A DNA stretch of 64,000 nt from Devosia lucknowensis (GCF_900177655.1 NZ_FXWK01000002.1:434001-498000), one strand, 5' to 3'; positions 50,555 through 59,518 are shown, counted from the stretch's first letter. Made by a program: numbers and translations. The notes: generated by a model from the sequence alone, not told the origin.

Positions 50555-51646
50555 ATGAAAGCTGCTGTAGTCTGGAAAGCCGGCGAACCGATGACAATCG
50601 AGAACGTCACGATCGAAAAGCCGAAGAGCCGTGAGGTTCTGGTCCGCACAGCTTATGCCGGCATCTGCCATTCGGACCTGCATTTTGCAGACGGCACCTA
50701 TCCCCACCCCATGCCTTACATTCCCGGTCACGAAGCCTCGGGCATCGTCGAAGCCGTTGGCGAAGACGTGACCCATGTGCAGCCGGGCGACCACGTGGTG
50801 GGATGCCTGTCGGTGTTCTGCGGCCATTGCTCGCAATGCGTCACGGGCCATCCGAGCCTTTGTGAATCTCCGTCGCCCAAGCTGCCGGCCGGTGTTGCCC
50901 GTCGCATGTCGCTCAACGGCCAGGTGATCCACCAATCTTCGAACCTGTCTGCATTCGCAGAGCAGATGCTGATCCACGAAAATGCACTGGTGAAGATCGA
51001 CAAGGATCTGCCGCTCGATCGCGCGGCACTTGTCGGCTGCGGCGTGCTCACAGGGGTCGGTGCGGTCATCCATGCCGCCAAGGTCGTTCCCGGTTCGACC
51101 GTCGCGGTGATCGGCTGTGGCGGCGTCGGCCTCTCGGTCATTTCCGGCGCCGTGCTGGCCGGTGCGGGCCGGATCATCGCCATCGACCGTCTCGACAGCA
51201 AGCTCGAGCTCGCCAAGCAGCTCGGCGCGACCCACGTGTTCAACGCGACAGACCACGATCCGGTCGACGAGATCATCGAACTGACCAAGGGCGGCGTGCA
51301 CTACTCGTTCGAGGCCCTCGGCCTCAAGCAGACTGCCGACCAGGCATTCCGCATGCTCCGGATGGGTGGCACCGCAACGCTGCTCGGCATGTTCAAGCCG
51401 GGCAACACGCTGGAGTTCGAAGGCTCGCTCTTCATCAAGGACCGCAAGATCCAGGGCTCGTCCATGGGTTCGAACCAGTTTCGCGTCGACATTCCAAACC
51501 TCATGAACTTCTACCGTCAGGGCCGCCTGAAGCTTGACCACCTGATCAGCGATAGGATCGAGCTCGAGCAGGTCAACGAAGGCTTCAAGAACCTTTATGG
51601 CGGCACACCCGTGCGTCAGATCATCGACTTCCACACCGGGGCCTGA
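50555..51646 (+). CDS. Zinc-dependent alcohol dehydrogenase (MDR superfamily)
   Basis: This 363-residue NAD-linked dehydrogenase has the catalytic zinc site AGICHSDLHFADG and PYIPGHEASG. The structural zinc is formed by the four Cys in CGHCSQCVTGHPSLC, and the Rossmann motif is VIGCGGVGLSVISGAV. It oxidises an alcohol to the aldehyde, which the next gene takes on. The start at 50555 follows CAAGGGA. Confidence 0.9.
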   Translation: MKAAVVWKAGEPMTIENVTIEKPKSREVLVRTAYAGICHSDLHFADGTYPHPMPYIPGHEASGIVEAVGEDVTHVQPGDHVVGCLSVFCGHCSQCVTGHPSLCESPSPKLPAGVARRMSLNGQVIHQSSNLSAFAEQMLIHENALVKIDKDLPLDRAALVGCGVLTGVGAVIHAAKVVPGSTVAVIGCGGVGLSVISGAVLAGAGRIIAIDRLDSKLELAKQLGATHVFNATDHDPVDEIIELTKGGVHYSFEALGLKQTADQAFRMLRMGGTATLLGMFKPGNTLEFEGSLFIKDRKIQGSSMGSNQFRVDIPNLMNFYRQGRLKLDHLISDRIELEQVNEGFKNLYGGTPVRQIIDFHTGA

Positions 51647-51649
51647 TCG

Positions 51650-53143
51650 ATGAACGACATGATTGCCGACCTTCAGCCCGCGACTCGCGCCTTTCTGGCG
51701 CGACGTCTGGGACACTTCGTCAACGGGCAGATCCTGTCCGAAACCACGGGCGCCACCAGCCCGGTCTTCGACCCCGGTCGCGGCGCCAAGCTCATGGACG
51801 TCCCGCAGGGCACAGCCGCAGATGTCGACAAGGCAGTCGCCGCGGCGCGCGCCGCCTTCGACAGAGGTCCGTGGCGCAGCATGAAGCCCAACATGCGCTC
51901 GCGGGTGATCTGGAAATTTGCCGACCTGATCGAAGAGCACACGCAGGTGCTCGCCGAGATCGAGTCGCTCAATTGCGGCCTGCCGATCAATGCCGCCAAA
52001 TTGGGCCATATCGGCACCTCGGTCGATCTGCTGCGCTATACCGCCGGCTGGCCGACAAAGCTGATGGGCCGTACTATCCCGGTCTCCTCGCCAGGGGAAT
52101 GGCATGCCTTTACCCTGCGCGACCCGGTGGGCGTCGTCGCCCAGATCGTGCCCTGGAACGGCCCGCTGATGATGGCCGCCTGGAAGCTTGCCCCCGCGCT
52201 CGCCGCAGGCTGCACGATCGTTCTCAAGCCAGCCGAGCAAACCCCCCTCACCGCCATCTACCTCGCCGAGCTCGCCATCGAGGCCGGGATACCGGAAGGC
52301 GTCTTCAATGTCGTCCTGGGGGGCGCAGAGGTCGGCTCGACCCTTTCCACACACCCTGATGTCGACAAGATCGCCTTTACCGGCTCGACCTCGGTCGGCC
52401 GGGCCATCGCGGTGGCGGCGGCGCAGTCCAACCTCAAGCGCGTGACGCTGGAGCTGGGCGGGAAGAGCCCTGTCATCGTCTTCCCCGACGCCGATCTGGC
52501 GAGCGCCATTCCCGCCATCGCCGCAGGTATCTTCTCGGGCGCCGGTCAGATCTGTACTGCCGGCTCGCGCCTCTACGTGCACGAAAAAGCCTTCGACCAG
52601 GTGTTGGACGGCGTTGCGGCAGCAGCCAATGCGCTCAAGGTGGGCTATGGTCTCGACCCGGCAACCCAGATGGGGCCGCTGATCTCGGAAGCCCATCTGG
52701 CCCGTGTCGCCGGCATGACCGAAAATGCCGTGCGCGAGGGCGCATCGGTCGTTACTGGTGCCGAAGCCATCGGCGGTGGTGGGTATTTCTACAAGCCCAC
52801 CATCCTCGCGAGCCTGACCCCGAGTTCCACGATCGTGCGCGAAGAGGTCTTCGGTCCGGTCCTGTCGGCCCTGCGCTTCAGCGACGACGATCTCGATTCC
52901 ATTGCCGCCGAGGCCAACAGCAGCGCCTACGGCCTTGCGGCCAGCATCTTCACCAAGGATTTCTCGCTGGCTCACAAGATGGCGGCGCGCGTTCGGGCGG
53001 GAACCATCGGCATCAACAGGCACTTCGTGGGTGACAGCGCCCTGCCCTTCGGCGGCTTCCGCCAGTCGGGCTGGGGCCGTGAAAAGGGCGAGGACATGTT
53101 CAACGCCTATCTCGAAACCAAGACGGTCGCTGCGCCGCTCTGA
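51650..53143 (+). CDS. Aldehyde dehydrogenase
   Basis: This 497-residue NAD(P)-dependent enzyme contains VTLELGGKSPVIVFPDADL, the catalytic SGAGQICTAGSR (Cys about residue 304) and FGGFRQSGWGREKGEDMFNAYLETKTV. It begins 3 nt after the alcohol dehydrogenase stop, so the two act in sequence on one substrate. The specific substrate is unknown. Confidence 0.92.
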   Translation: MNDMIADLQPATRAFLARRLGHFVNGQILSETTGATSPVFDPGRGAKLMDVPQGTAADVDKAVAAARAAFDRGPWRSMKPNMRSRVIWKFADLIEEHTQVLAEIESLNCGLPINAAKLGHIGTSVDLLRYTAGWPTKLMGRTIPVSSPGEWHAFTLRDPVGVVAQIVPWNGPLMMAAWKLAPALAAGCTIVLKPAEQTPLTAIYLAELAIEAGIPEGVFNVVLGGAEVGSTLSTHPDVDKIAFTGSTSVGRAIAVAAAQSNLKRVTLELGGKSPVIVFPDADLASAIPAIAAGIFSGAGQICTAGSRLYVHEKAFDQVLDGVAAAANALKVGYGLDPATQMGPLISEAHLARVAGMTENAVREGASVVTGAEAIGGGGYFYKPTILASLTPSSTIVREEVFGPVLSALRFSDDDLDSIAAEANSSAYGLAASIFTKDFSLAHKMAARVRAGTIGINRHFVGDSALPFGGFRQSGWGREKGEDMFNAYLETKTVAAPL

Positions 53144-53164
53144 GCGGTTTCCACAAGTCACCAA

Positions 53165-53197
53165 AAAGGCCCGGCGGAGCGCATCCGCCGGGCCTTT
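53165..53197. terminator. Bidirectional terminator between ALDH and the amidase
   Basis: AAAGGCCCGGCGG (53165-53177) pairs with CCGCCGGGCCTTT (53185-53197) with a 7-nt loop. It has A/T runs on both ends and sits between convergent genes. Confidence 0.9.
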
Positions 53198-53215
53198 CGT
53201 TTTACCGGCTTCGAC

Positions 53216-53908
53216 TTAGAGGGCGGCGGGGATCTTGCCCAGAACGTCCACGGCCTCGTCGGTCGAGACGACGTCGGCATACTTGGCATTCATGTCGAAG
53301 AGGTTGACCAGGTGCGAGGTGCGCGAGCGGTCATAGACAGCGTCATGCGGCACCAGAACACGGTAATTATACGCAAACGCATCGACGACACTGCCGCGCA
53401 CGCAGCCGCTGGTGGTGCACCCGGTGACGACCAGGGTGTCGATGCCACGCTCGACGAGATAACTCACAAGCGGGGTCCCGAAGAATGCGCTGGGATGGCG
53501 CTTGGGCAGCAAGACGTCGCCAGGCTGGGGGGCCACGGGCGGCACGAATTCGTAGCCCTTGGCGGCGACGCCCATCAGCGCGGGCACTTTGGCGGCGAGG
53601 CGGCCGGTGTCGAAATTTTCCTTCGGCGCGACGTAGGGATAGATGATCGGCCAGCCCTTCTCGCGGAACTGCGTGACGAGCTTTTCGATCTGCGCGACGG
53701 CATCCCAGCCGACATCGCCGCAGGAGGTGGGAAATTCCTTGATGGATTCGAAGAACGGCTTGGGCTCGGTTCCGACAGTGCGGTATTGCACGTCGATGAT
53801 CAGCAATGCGGGCTTGGTTCCGATGCCGGACGCGCCCCCAAAACCGGCAGCTTCATAGGCCCGGACTTCTTCCTGTGGGATAATCCCGTCCCAAATCTGC
53901 TTGCTCAC
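53216..53908 (-). CDS. Isochorismatase-family amidohydrolase (N-carbamoylsarcosine amidase-like)
   Basis: This 230-residue cysteine hydrolase has the catalytic triad Asp (LLIIDVQYRTVG), Lys (LPKRHPSAFFGTPL) and Cys (VTGCTTSGCVRGS). Its architecture resembles N-carbamoylsarcosine or maleamate amidohydrolases. It would release ammonia from an amide or carbamoyl group. It starts with GTG at 53908 and has its own operator B upstream. Confidence 0.88.
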   Translation of the reverse strand: MSKQIWDGIIPQEEVRAYEAAGFGGASGIGTKPALLIIDVQYRTVGTEPKPFFESIKEFPTSCGDVGWDAVAQIEKLVTQFREKGWPIIYPYVAPKENFDTGRLAAKVPALMGVAAKGYEFVPPVAPQPGDVLLPKRHPSAFFGTPLVSYLVERGIDTLVVTGCTTSGCVRGSVVDAFAYNYRVLVPHDAVYDRSRTSHLVNLFDMNAKYADVVSTDEAVDVLGKIPAAL

Positions 53909-53972
53909 GGCTCACTCCATCCTGTCACGGCACCGATGCCGCAACAGGATTCAAAAGCCTCCGAGCCAAACT

Positions 53973-53985
53973 GTCAACAGTTTTC
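53973..53985. promoter_or_regulatory. FCD-regulator operator B (GTCAACAGTTTTC)
   Basis: This has 11 of 13 matches to the consensus. Extended, it reads AAACTGTCAACAGTTT with perfect outer arms. It lies between the GntR stop and the amidase start. Confidence 0.68.
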
Positions 53986-53987
53986 AG

Positions 53988-54653
53988 TTAGTCAGCAACG
54001 GCGGCCATAGCACTCAGTCGGGCATTGCGCAGATGCGTGCGCATAGCCTTTTCGGCTTGGTCCGGGTCCCTCGCCTCGAGCGCGACGATGATGCTTTCGT
54101 GCTCCACCAAAGCTGCGCGGGCCCGACCCGGCAGTGTGCTGGACTTCCGACGATGGATACGTAGCTGATAGTAGATCTGGTCCATCAGCAGCCGCTCGAT
54201 CTGCTCGCAATGCGCGGCCTTGACGATCGACAGGTGAAAGTCATCGTCCGTGGATCGGGGTGCGTAGGCTTCACCGGCCTGCAGTTCGGGCTGGGTCCGG
54301 TCAGTGTTCAGCAATTCACGCAAGCGCGACACTTCCTGGGCCGAGATGCGTTCGCATGCCAAACGCGCGCTCATCCCTTCAAGGGCCTCACGCGTATAGA
54401 ACAGGTCCTCGATGTTGCGCTTGGACAGTTCGATGACCCGAACCCCGATGCGCGGCGTCCGCGTCACCAGACGGCCTTCAAGGCGACCCAGGGCCTCGCG
54501 GAGAGGCCCGCGGCTGATCCCCAGCCGCCGGGCCAACTCGGCCTCGGACAGACGCTCCCCGGGAAGGAACTCGCCTGACGTGATGGCCGCGACGACCATG
54601 TCGAGAGCTTCCGAACTCAGCGAAGCGCCTACGATTGGCTGTATAGTACTCAT
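53988..54653 (-). CDS. GntR/FCD-family transcriptional regulator of the catabolic island
   Basis: This 221-residue regulator has an N-terminal winged HTH (GERLSEAELARRLGISRGPLREALGRLEGR) and a C-terminal FCD ligand-binding domain (about residues 75-220, LFYTREALEGMSARLACERIS, DDDFHLSIVKAAHCEQIERLL) with metal-type His residues. The start at 54653 follows AGGATCG. It probably binds the five GTCAAC-W-GTTGAC sites and senses a pathway intermediate. Confidence 0.9.
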   Translation of the reverse strand: MSTIQPIVGASLSSEALDMVVAAITSGEFLPGERLSEAELARRLGISRGPLREALGRLEGRLVTRTPRIGVRVIELSKRNIEDLFYTREALEGMSARLACERISAQEVSRLRELLNTDRTQPELQAGEAYAPRSTDDDFHLSIVKAAHCEQIERLLMDQIYYQLRIHRRKSSTLPGRARAALVEHESIIVALEARDPDQAEKAMRTHLRNARLSAMAAVAD

Positions 54654-54697
54654 CGATCCTCCCAATCGGCCAGCGCTCTGCCCACTGATGCGCCTAC

Positions 54698-54710
54698 GTC
54701 AACTGTTTAC
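54698..54710. promoter_or_regulatory. FCD-regulator operator C (GTCAACTGTTTAC)
   Basis: This has 12 of 13 matches, 45 bp upstream of the GntR start, and suggests autoregulation. Confidence 0.72.
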
Positions 54711-54751
54711 CGATTTTTTGACGAGGCACCAAGCCGTCGCGTGCCAATTCC

Positions 54752-55654
54752 TTATCCCGGCAGGTTGAATACGCGCAATGCATTGTCGCGCATGATCTTC
54801 TTCTTGGAATGGGCGCGGAAATCGAGGTCATCGACTTCCTTGACGGCGCGTTCCGGATCAATCACCCACCAGTCGGTCCCGAACATGAACTTGTCCTGGC
54901 CGAACGTATTGGCGAAATGGACCGCGGACTGCCCCCAATGCTTGGGGGCATAGGCGTCACCGGCCATGTAGACATTCTTGTGCTTGGTCGCGACCGAGAT
55001 CATCTCCTCGGTCCAGGGATAGCCAAGGTGGATGCCGATAATGGTCAGCTCGGGGAAATCGATGGCGATCCGGTCGAGCAGCATCGGCTTTGCAACTGTC
55101 GCAAGCCGATTGTCGTCGCGATACACCAGGCAATGGCCAACCTGCATCATGATCGGGATGCCGAGTTCGGCACAACGGGCATAATAGGGATAGTAGATCG
55201 CGGCGTCGGGCGCCTGGCCAAACCAGTGCGGATAAAGGTGCGCCGCGACGAAGCCGAGATCCTTCACGGCATGGTCGAGTTCCTTGAGGCCAGCGATTCC
55301 GAGCAGCGGATTGATGCCGGCGACGCCCGAGTAGCGATGCGGGTATTTCTGGCAGGCTTCGTGAATGTAGGAATATGGGATCTCGGTCGAAGTGCTCATG
55401 CGACGATCGCCACAGCGGGCGGCGATCAGCAGCGAACGCTCGATACCGGCCCGGTCCATCTTTTCGAGATATTGCTCGGGGGTGAGGCCCAGACGATGAT
55501 CGCCGGCCATACGCACCTGGTCGCGGAAGTTTTCGTCGGTCGGCACGCGCTTTTCGGCGATGACCTGGGGCGTGTAATAATTGACGACAATGTCGATGGC
55601 ACCATAGCCGTCGCGGGTGGCGCTGGGATCGAACTGGTAATCTGTGCTTGGCAT
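54752..55654 (-). CDS. Amidohydrolase-2-family protein lacking the N-terminal HxH
   Basis: This 300-residue TIM-barrel hydrolase of the PF04909 type retains PIMMQVGHCLV (His), TIIGIHLGYPWTEE (His) and FMFGTDWWVIDPE (Asp). The usual DVHVH metal motif at strand 1 reads DIVVNYY. Metal binding may therefore be altered or lost. Family roles include decarboxylation and hydrolysis (for example ACMSD and lactonases). Here it stands between the GntR gene and the ECH-ligase genes. Confidence 0.82.
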   Translation of the reverse strand: MPSTDYQFDPSATRDGYGAIDIVVNYYTPQVIAEKRVPTDENFRDQVRMAGDHRLGLTPEQYLEKMDRAGIERSLLIAARCGDRRMSTSTEIPYSYIHEACQKYPHRYSGVAGINPLLGIAGLKELDHAVKDLGFVAAHLYPHWFGQAPDAAIYYPYYARCAELGIPIMMQVGHCLVYRDDNRLATVAKPMLLDRIAIDFPELTIIGIHLGYPWTEEMISVATKHKNVYMAGDAYAPKHWGQSAVHFANTFGQDKFMFGTDWWVIDPERAVKEVDDLDFRAHSKKKIMRDNALRVFNLPG

Positions 55655-55698
55655 GGGCGCCTCCTATGGACCGACGTTAGAAAACCCCGACCCTAACT

Positions 55699-55711
55699 GT
55701 CAACTGTTGAC
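55699..55711. promoter_or_regulatory. FCD-regulator operator D (GTCAACTGTTGAC, perfect)
   Basis: This is a perfect 13-bp palindrome. It overlaps the ECH stop codon and lies 45 bp upstream of the amidohydrolase start, so it would control the amidohydrolase. Confidence 0.82.
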
Positions 55712-56422
55712 TATTTTGATTTGACCGAGTCTGGCGGCAGCATCGGCGGCGTCCAGACGCTGCGTGCGTGCAGCACCGCCCTCAGCGCGGCGACGCGCGT
55801 AGCTTCGGAGCGGTTCGCCATTCCGGATACGGGAAACCATCTGTGCTACTGCGTCGTCCAGTTTTTCCGGGGCGACGATTTCGTCAACGAGCGAAGCGAC
55901 CAGCGCCGCACCGGCATCGATTAGCGCGCCGGTATCCGCGAGTCGGCGGATCACCGTCGCCGCGCCTCGATCGTGCAGGCCTGCAAGGGCGACATGAGGA
56001 TAAATGCCGTGCCTTACCTCGGGGAGACCGAAGCGAGCCTTATCGACTGCGATGACGTGGTCGCATGCCCCCAGCAGACCCATGCCACCGGCCACGCAGG
56101 CGCCGTTGATCCGGCCGATCAACGGCACGGGCAGCCTGCCAGCGGCGCGCAGGGCGGCGCTGAGGCCGGTCGGCCCGTTGGACGTAAGGTCGGCCTGGAT
56201 TGCCGCCTCATTGCGCAGGTTGAGCCCGGCACAAAAGAAGCGATCGCCCCGCCCTGTCAGAACCACCGCAACGAGGTTCGGCTCGCCGTAAAGATCGGCC
56301 AGCAGGCCACCCAGAGCATGAAATTCGGCTGGGTCCAGCGCGTTGGCGCGTTCGGAGTGATCGAGGACGATGGTGACGACGCCATCCTTGCGCGTCACCA
56401 CCAAGCCGGAACTGCCGGTCAT
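55700..56422 (-). CDS. Enoyl-CoA hydratase/isomerase-family protein
   Basis: This 240-residue crotonase-fold protein has the oxyanion-loop regions GRGDRFFCAGLNL and INGACVAGGMGLLGACD, and GLPEVRHGIYP. It acts on a CoA thioester from the adjacent ligase. The reaction (hydration, isomerisation or retro-Claisen) is not determined. It overlaps the ligase stop by ATGA. Confidence 0.86.
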   Translation of the reverse strand: MTGSSGLVVTRKDGVVTIVLDHSERANALDPAEFHALGGLLADLYGEPNLVAVVLTGRGDRFFCAGLNLRNEAAIQADLTSNGPTGLSAALRAAGRLPVPLIGRINGACVAGGMGLLGACDHVIAVDKARFGLPEVRHGIYPHVALAGLHDRGAATVIRRLADTGALIDAGAALVASLVDEIVAPEKLDDAVAQMVSRIRNGEPLRSYARRRAEGGAARTQRLDAADAAARLGQIKIVNS

Positions 56423-57795
56423 CGCTGGCGCAGGTCGACGATACGCTTGGGCTTTGCCATCGCCACCGGATCAAAAATCTCGTCGCGCTTGGCGATCTCG
56501 ATTTCAGGCCGAAGATTGGTAAGGGTTGTGACAAGGCTCGCGATTTCGGGCCCGATGGCATCGCCCTTGCCTTCGACGGGTGCGAGGCGGACCAGCAGCA
56601 CGTCGGGCGAGAAGGGGTCGGTCGCCGATTCCGAGGTGACGACGATCTGGTACTCTTCGAGATCGGAAATCTTGTCGAGTTCGGCCTTGAGATTGCCGAG
56701 GTTCACCAAGGCGCCCTTGATCTTGATAATGTCGCCGGTGCGCACCGGCTTGGACGACAGGCGGACCGAGGTGCGTCCGCAATGCGGACAAGTCGCGTGG
56801 TCGAGCGCGCCCATGTCGCCGACCTTGTAGCGCAGGAAGACGGTACCCCGGCGATTGAGATGGGTGATGGCGAGCATGCCCGTCTCGCCGTCGGCAAGCC
56901 TGGCTCCGGACTCCCCGTCGACCACCTCGTGAAAGACCTGGTCGGGCATGGAGCTGTGAAAGCCCGAACCGTCACAGCACTCGATCATGGTGCCACCCTG
57001 CTCGGTCGAGCCGTAGCGGTTGACGATCGTCGTGTCGGCGCAGTTGAGATTGCGCATCCTGAGGCGCAGGTCGTCGCGCATGGCAGGCGAGGCAGCTTCG
57101 CCCGTGGTCATCACCATGCGCACAGCGGTGAAATCGGCGCCAAGTTCGGCCGCTCGCAGCAACACGCGGCGAACGAAGCCAGCAACACCCCAGAGCACCG
57201 TCGCCTTGTGGCGCGCGATCGAGGCTACCGCATCATCGACGCTGCGGTTGACCGGGTAGTAGCTGTCGACGCGACCCGTATTGGCGATCAGCATCGCAGC
57301 GCCCACCGCTGCCGCTTCGTCGGGCCCGCGGGAATAAGCACCCATCGGGAACGACGTCAGCGGAAAAAGATTGGCGATGAGATCGGTGTTGCGGAGGCCG
57401 ATCAGATCCTGGCGCGTGCGGAACAGGTCCTGATAGGCGAAATGGTCGTGCGACGTGACGAAAATCGGCGCAGGTTTCCCGGTGGTGGTGCCGGTCGTAT
57501 AGATAATCTTCCAGAGCGTGCCTTCGGCCAGGGGGAGACCCTCGGGACGAAGCCGGAAGGCTTCGGGATCGGCGAGGAAATCCGCCTTGGACGAGGGCGG
57601 AATTTTCTGGAGATCGTCGACGTTCTGAATATTGGCTGGGGTCAGGCCGCGATCACGCATCAGCTGCGAATAGAAGGGGTGGTGGTCGTAGCAAAGCTCG
57701 ACCATGCGACGCAGCAACTCGTTCTGCAGGCTCCGCACCGCCTCGAGCGGCTGCCGCTGGACATCAGGCAGGGTATAGGTCGGGGCGGTCGACAT
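56419..57795 (-). CDS. Phenylacetate-CoA-ligase-like AMP-forming ligase (PaaK family)
   Basis: This 458-residue adenylate-forming enzyme has the P-loop-like YTTGTTTGKPAP (about residues 102-113), NRYGSTEQGGTMIE and GDMGALDHATCPHCGRTSVRL with a zinc-like CPHC, then TGDIIKIKGALVN and the C-terminal Lys domain (AKPKRIVDLRQR). It activates an acid as a CoA thioester for the enoyl-CoA hydratase. Confidence 0.9.
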   Translation of the reverse strand: MSTAPTYTLPDVQRQPLEAVRSLQNELLRRMVELCYDHHPFYSQLMRDRGLTPANIQNVDDLQKIPPSSKADFLADPEAFRLRPEGLPLAEGTLWKIIYTTGTTTGKPAPIFVTSHDHFAYQDLFRTRQDLIGLRNTDLIANLFPLTSFPMGAYSRGPDEAAAVGAAMLIANTGRVDSYYPVNRSVDDAVASIARHKATVLWGVAGFVRRVLLRAAELGADFTAVRMVMTTGEAASPAMRDDLRLRMRNLNCADTTIVNRYGSTEQGGTMIECCDGSGFHSSMPDQVFHEVVDGESGARLADGETGMLAITHLNRRGTVFLRYKVGDMGALDHATCPHCGRTSVRLSSKPVRTGDIIKIKGALVNLGNLKAELDKISDLEEYQIVVTSESATDPFSPDVLLVRLAPVEGKGDAIGPEIASLVTTLTNLRPEIEIAKRDEIFDPVAMAKPKRIVDLRQR

Positions 57796-57819
57796 TGCAT
57801 TCTCCAGTCAGAACTAAAA

Positions 57820-59463
57820 TCAGTGTTTTGCCGCCCCGAGCTGACCGGTCTCCTGGCGCCGGACAGTGGGAGCGAAAATATCGTCGGGATCGCTGGTAAC
57901 CGTCACCGGGACGGCGGCCGAAGCCAGCTCGGAAAGCAGATCGCATGCCAGAACCGTGCGCCATATTGGGCCATAGTTGCGCGGCTGCTTGAGCAGCGCG
58001 ATGGCGCGGCGCGTGAGATGCGCCGGATCGATGTTCGGGGTGCTTGTCCGGCGCGCAGTGTGGCTGTGGTCGAACCAGGGGAACCAGAGCTGCTGATCAC
58101 GCTGGTGATGCCAGAGGCGCAACAGGTAGCCACCGTCCTCGGAGGGCACGATATCGGGGATATGGCGCATAAACGCCGCGCGCTCTTCAGATGTCAGGAG
58201 CGGGGGCGAATTCAGAACCATGCCGGACATCCTTGCCGGATGGTGTCGCGCAAAATGGAGGGCGAGGGCGGCGGCTGTACCCTCGGCGTGGATTTCCACC
58301 TGCGTCCAACCGAGTGTGTCGAGCACATCGACGATCTGGTCACACCAAAGATCGAGGCCCGGCGCCGCCGAGGGCGACTCGGCGTTTCCTGCCAGATCGA
58401 ATGCCAGCACCGGATGGTCCATGGCCAGCGTCTCGATCGCCCCGAGATGCAGATCGAGGCTACCGGGGAGGTCGTGCAGGAACAGCAGGGGCGTGTTGGA
58501 GTGGTGCAGGTTCAACCCCAGTGCTCGCACCGGGCCGTGACGGGTATCGATGTAGTCGTACACCTCGCCGGCCAGGTTCGGTGCCGCAAAAGCGGATCGG
58601 TGGGCGGGCACGCCATCGACGGCCCTATGCAGCCGAAGAAGATCGAGCTCCTCCAGCATGGCCGCGGACGAATCGCGCGACATGGTCCGAACGGGCGCAC
58701 CCTCAGGATAGAGCGGGATGGTCTTGTACTGGCTGTCACCCGGTCGATTGCCCCAGAATGCAGGGACGATCACGTCGGCAATACGCGGCAGGGCCCGATG
58801 CACAAAGGCCGCGCGATAGGTGCGGGCATACGTTTCGGCTGCCTCGAGGAGTTCGACTGTGCCGCGATGCAGAAAATCGATGTCCGGCAGATCCGCATCG
58901 GCCCGATGCGCGATATCGCCCGCGTCCCAAGGCCAGAACATGTGCTGTTCGCGGTAGCGGAAAAAAGTCCAGGTCAGGTGCCCGCCATGCCATTCCGGCG
59001 TGATGGCCGGCAGGTACTGTGCGAGCCGCTCCTCCGTATAGGGCGCTGAGAAAATCGGCAGTCCGTCGGTCAGGATCATCGCGGCAAGGTCGGGGTGACG
59101 CAGCGCCAGTTCGAGCGCCACGCTGGCGCCGGTATGGCGACCGTAGAGGCCGGCCTGGCGAATATCGATTGCGCGCATGGCGCCTGCGATCAGATCGGCG
59201 AGACGCTCGATGGTGATCTCGCCCTCGACGGGCGCCTGGGAAAGGCCAAAGCCAGGAAGGTCGAAGGCAAAGGTGGTGAACTCGTGCCCCCACACCGCCT
59301 GCAGCTCGCCCATGACCTTGGCCGAACAGGGACTGGCATGCAACAACACAAGGGCAGGGCCTGAACCTTGCCTGATATAGTGCACCCGGTTGCCCTCAAC
59401 GGTGACGAAACCTTTGTGGAGCGGAGGGCCGGCGATGTCAGCGGTGGTCGCCGACGCGCTCAT
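57820..59463 (-). CDS. Tandem alpha/beta-hydrolase-fold protein without nucleophile Ser
   Basis: This 547-residue protein has two homologous alpha/beta-hydrolase halves: residues about 20-255 (LVLLHASPCSAKVMGELQ, FAFDLPGFGLSQ) and about 320-545 (LLFLHDLPGSLDLHLGAI, LAFDLAGNAESP). Matching motifs FRYREQHMFWPW and WHHQRDQQLWFPW prove the duplication. The nucleophile elbow GxSxG reads GRHTG in the first half and HAEGT in the second, so the Ser is missing in both. It may be non-hydrolytic or use another mechanism. The start at 59463 follows AAAGGA. Confidence 0.84.
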   Translation of the reverse strand: MSASATTADIAGPPLHKGFVTVEGNRVHYIRQGSGPALVLLHASPCSAKVMGELQAVWGHEFTTFAFDLPGFGLSQAPVEGEITIERLADLIAGAMRAIDIRQAGLYGRHTGASVALELALRHPDLAAMILTDGLPIFSAPYTEERLAQYLPAITPEWHGGHLTWTFFRYREQHMFWPWDAGDIAHRADADLPDIDFLHRGTVELLEAAETYARTYRAAFVHRALPRIADVIVPAFWGNRPGDSQYKTIPLYPEGAPVRTMSRDSSAAMLEELDLLRLHRAVDGVPAHRSAFAAPNLAGEVYDYIDTRHGPVRALGLNLHHSNTPLLFLHDLPGSLDLHLGAIETLAMDHPVLAFDLAGNAESPSAAPGLDLWCDQIVDVLDTLGWTQVEIHAEGTAAALALHFARHHPARMSGMVLNSPPLLTSEERAAFMRHIPDIVPSEDGGYLLRLWHHQRDQQLWFPWFDHSHTARRTSTPNIDPAHLTRRAIALLKQPRNYGPIWRTVLACDLLSELASAAVPVTVTSDPDDIFAPTVRRQETGQLGAAKH

Positions 59464-59505
59464 CAGCATCATCCTTTTAGCGTGTAGTAGCGCCTGGACG
59501 GCCCT

Positions 59506-59518
59506 ATCAACTGTTGAC
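59506..59518. promoter_or_regulatory. FCD-regulator operator E (ATCAACTGTTGAC)
   Basis: This has 12 of 13 matches to the consensus and lies in the divergent promoter between the tandem hydrolase and the lyase gene. Confidence 0.75.

Noticed and set aside
50420..53164. A 914-residue minus-strand ORF opposite the alcohol and aldehyde dehydrogenases
   Set aside because: It has no recognisable domains, is rich in Arg, Gly and Asp, and is fully covered by two genes with clear families on the plus strand.
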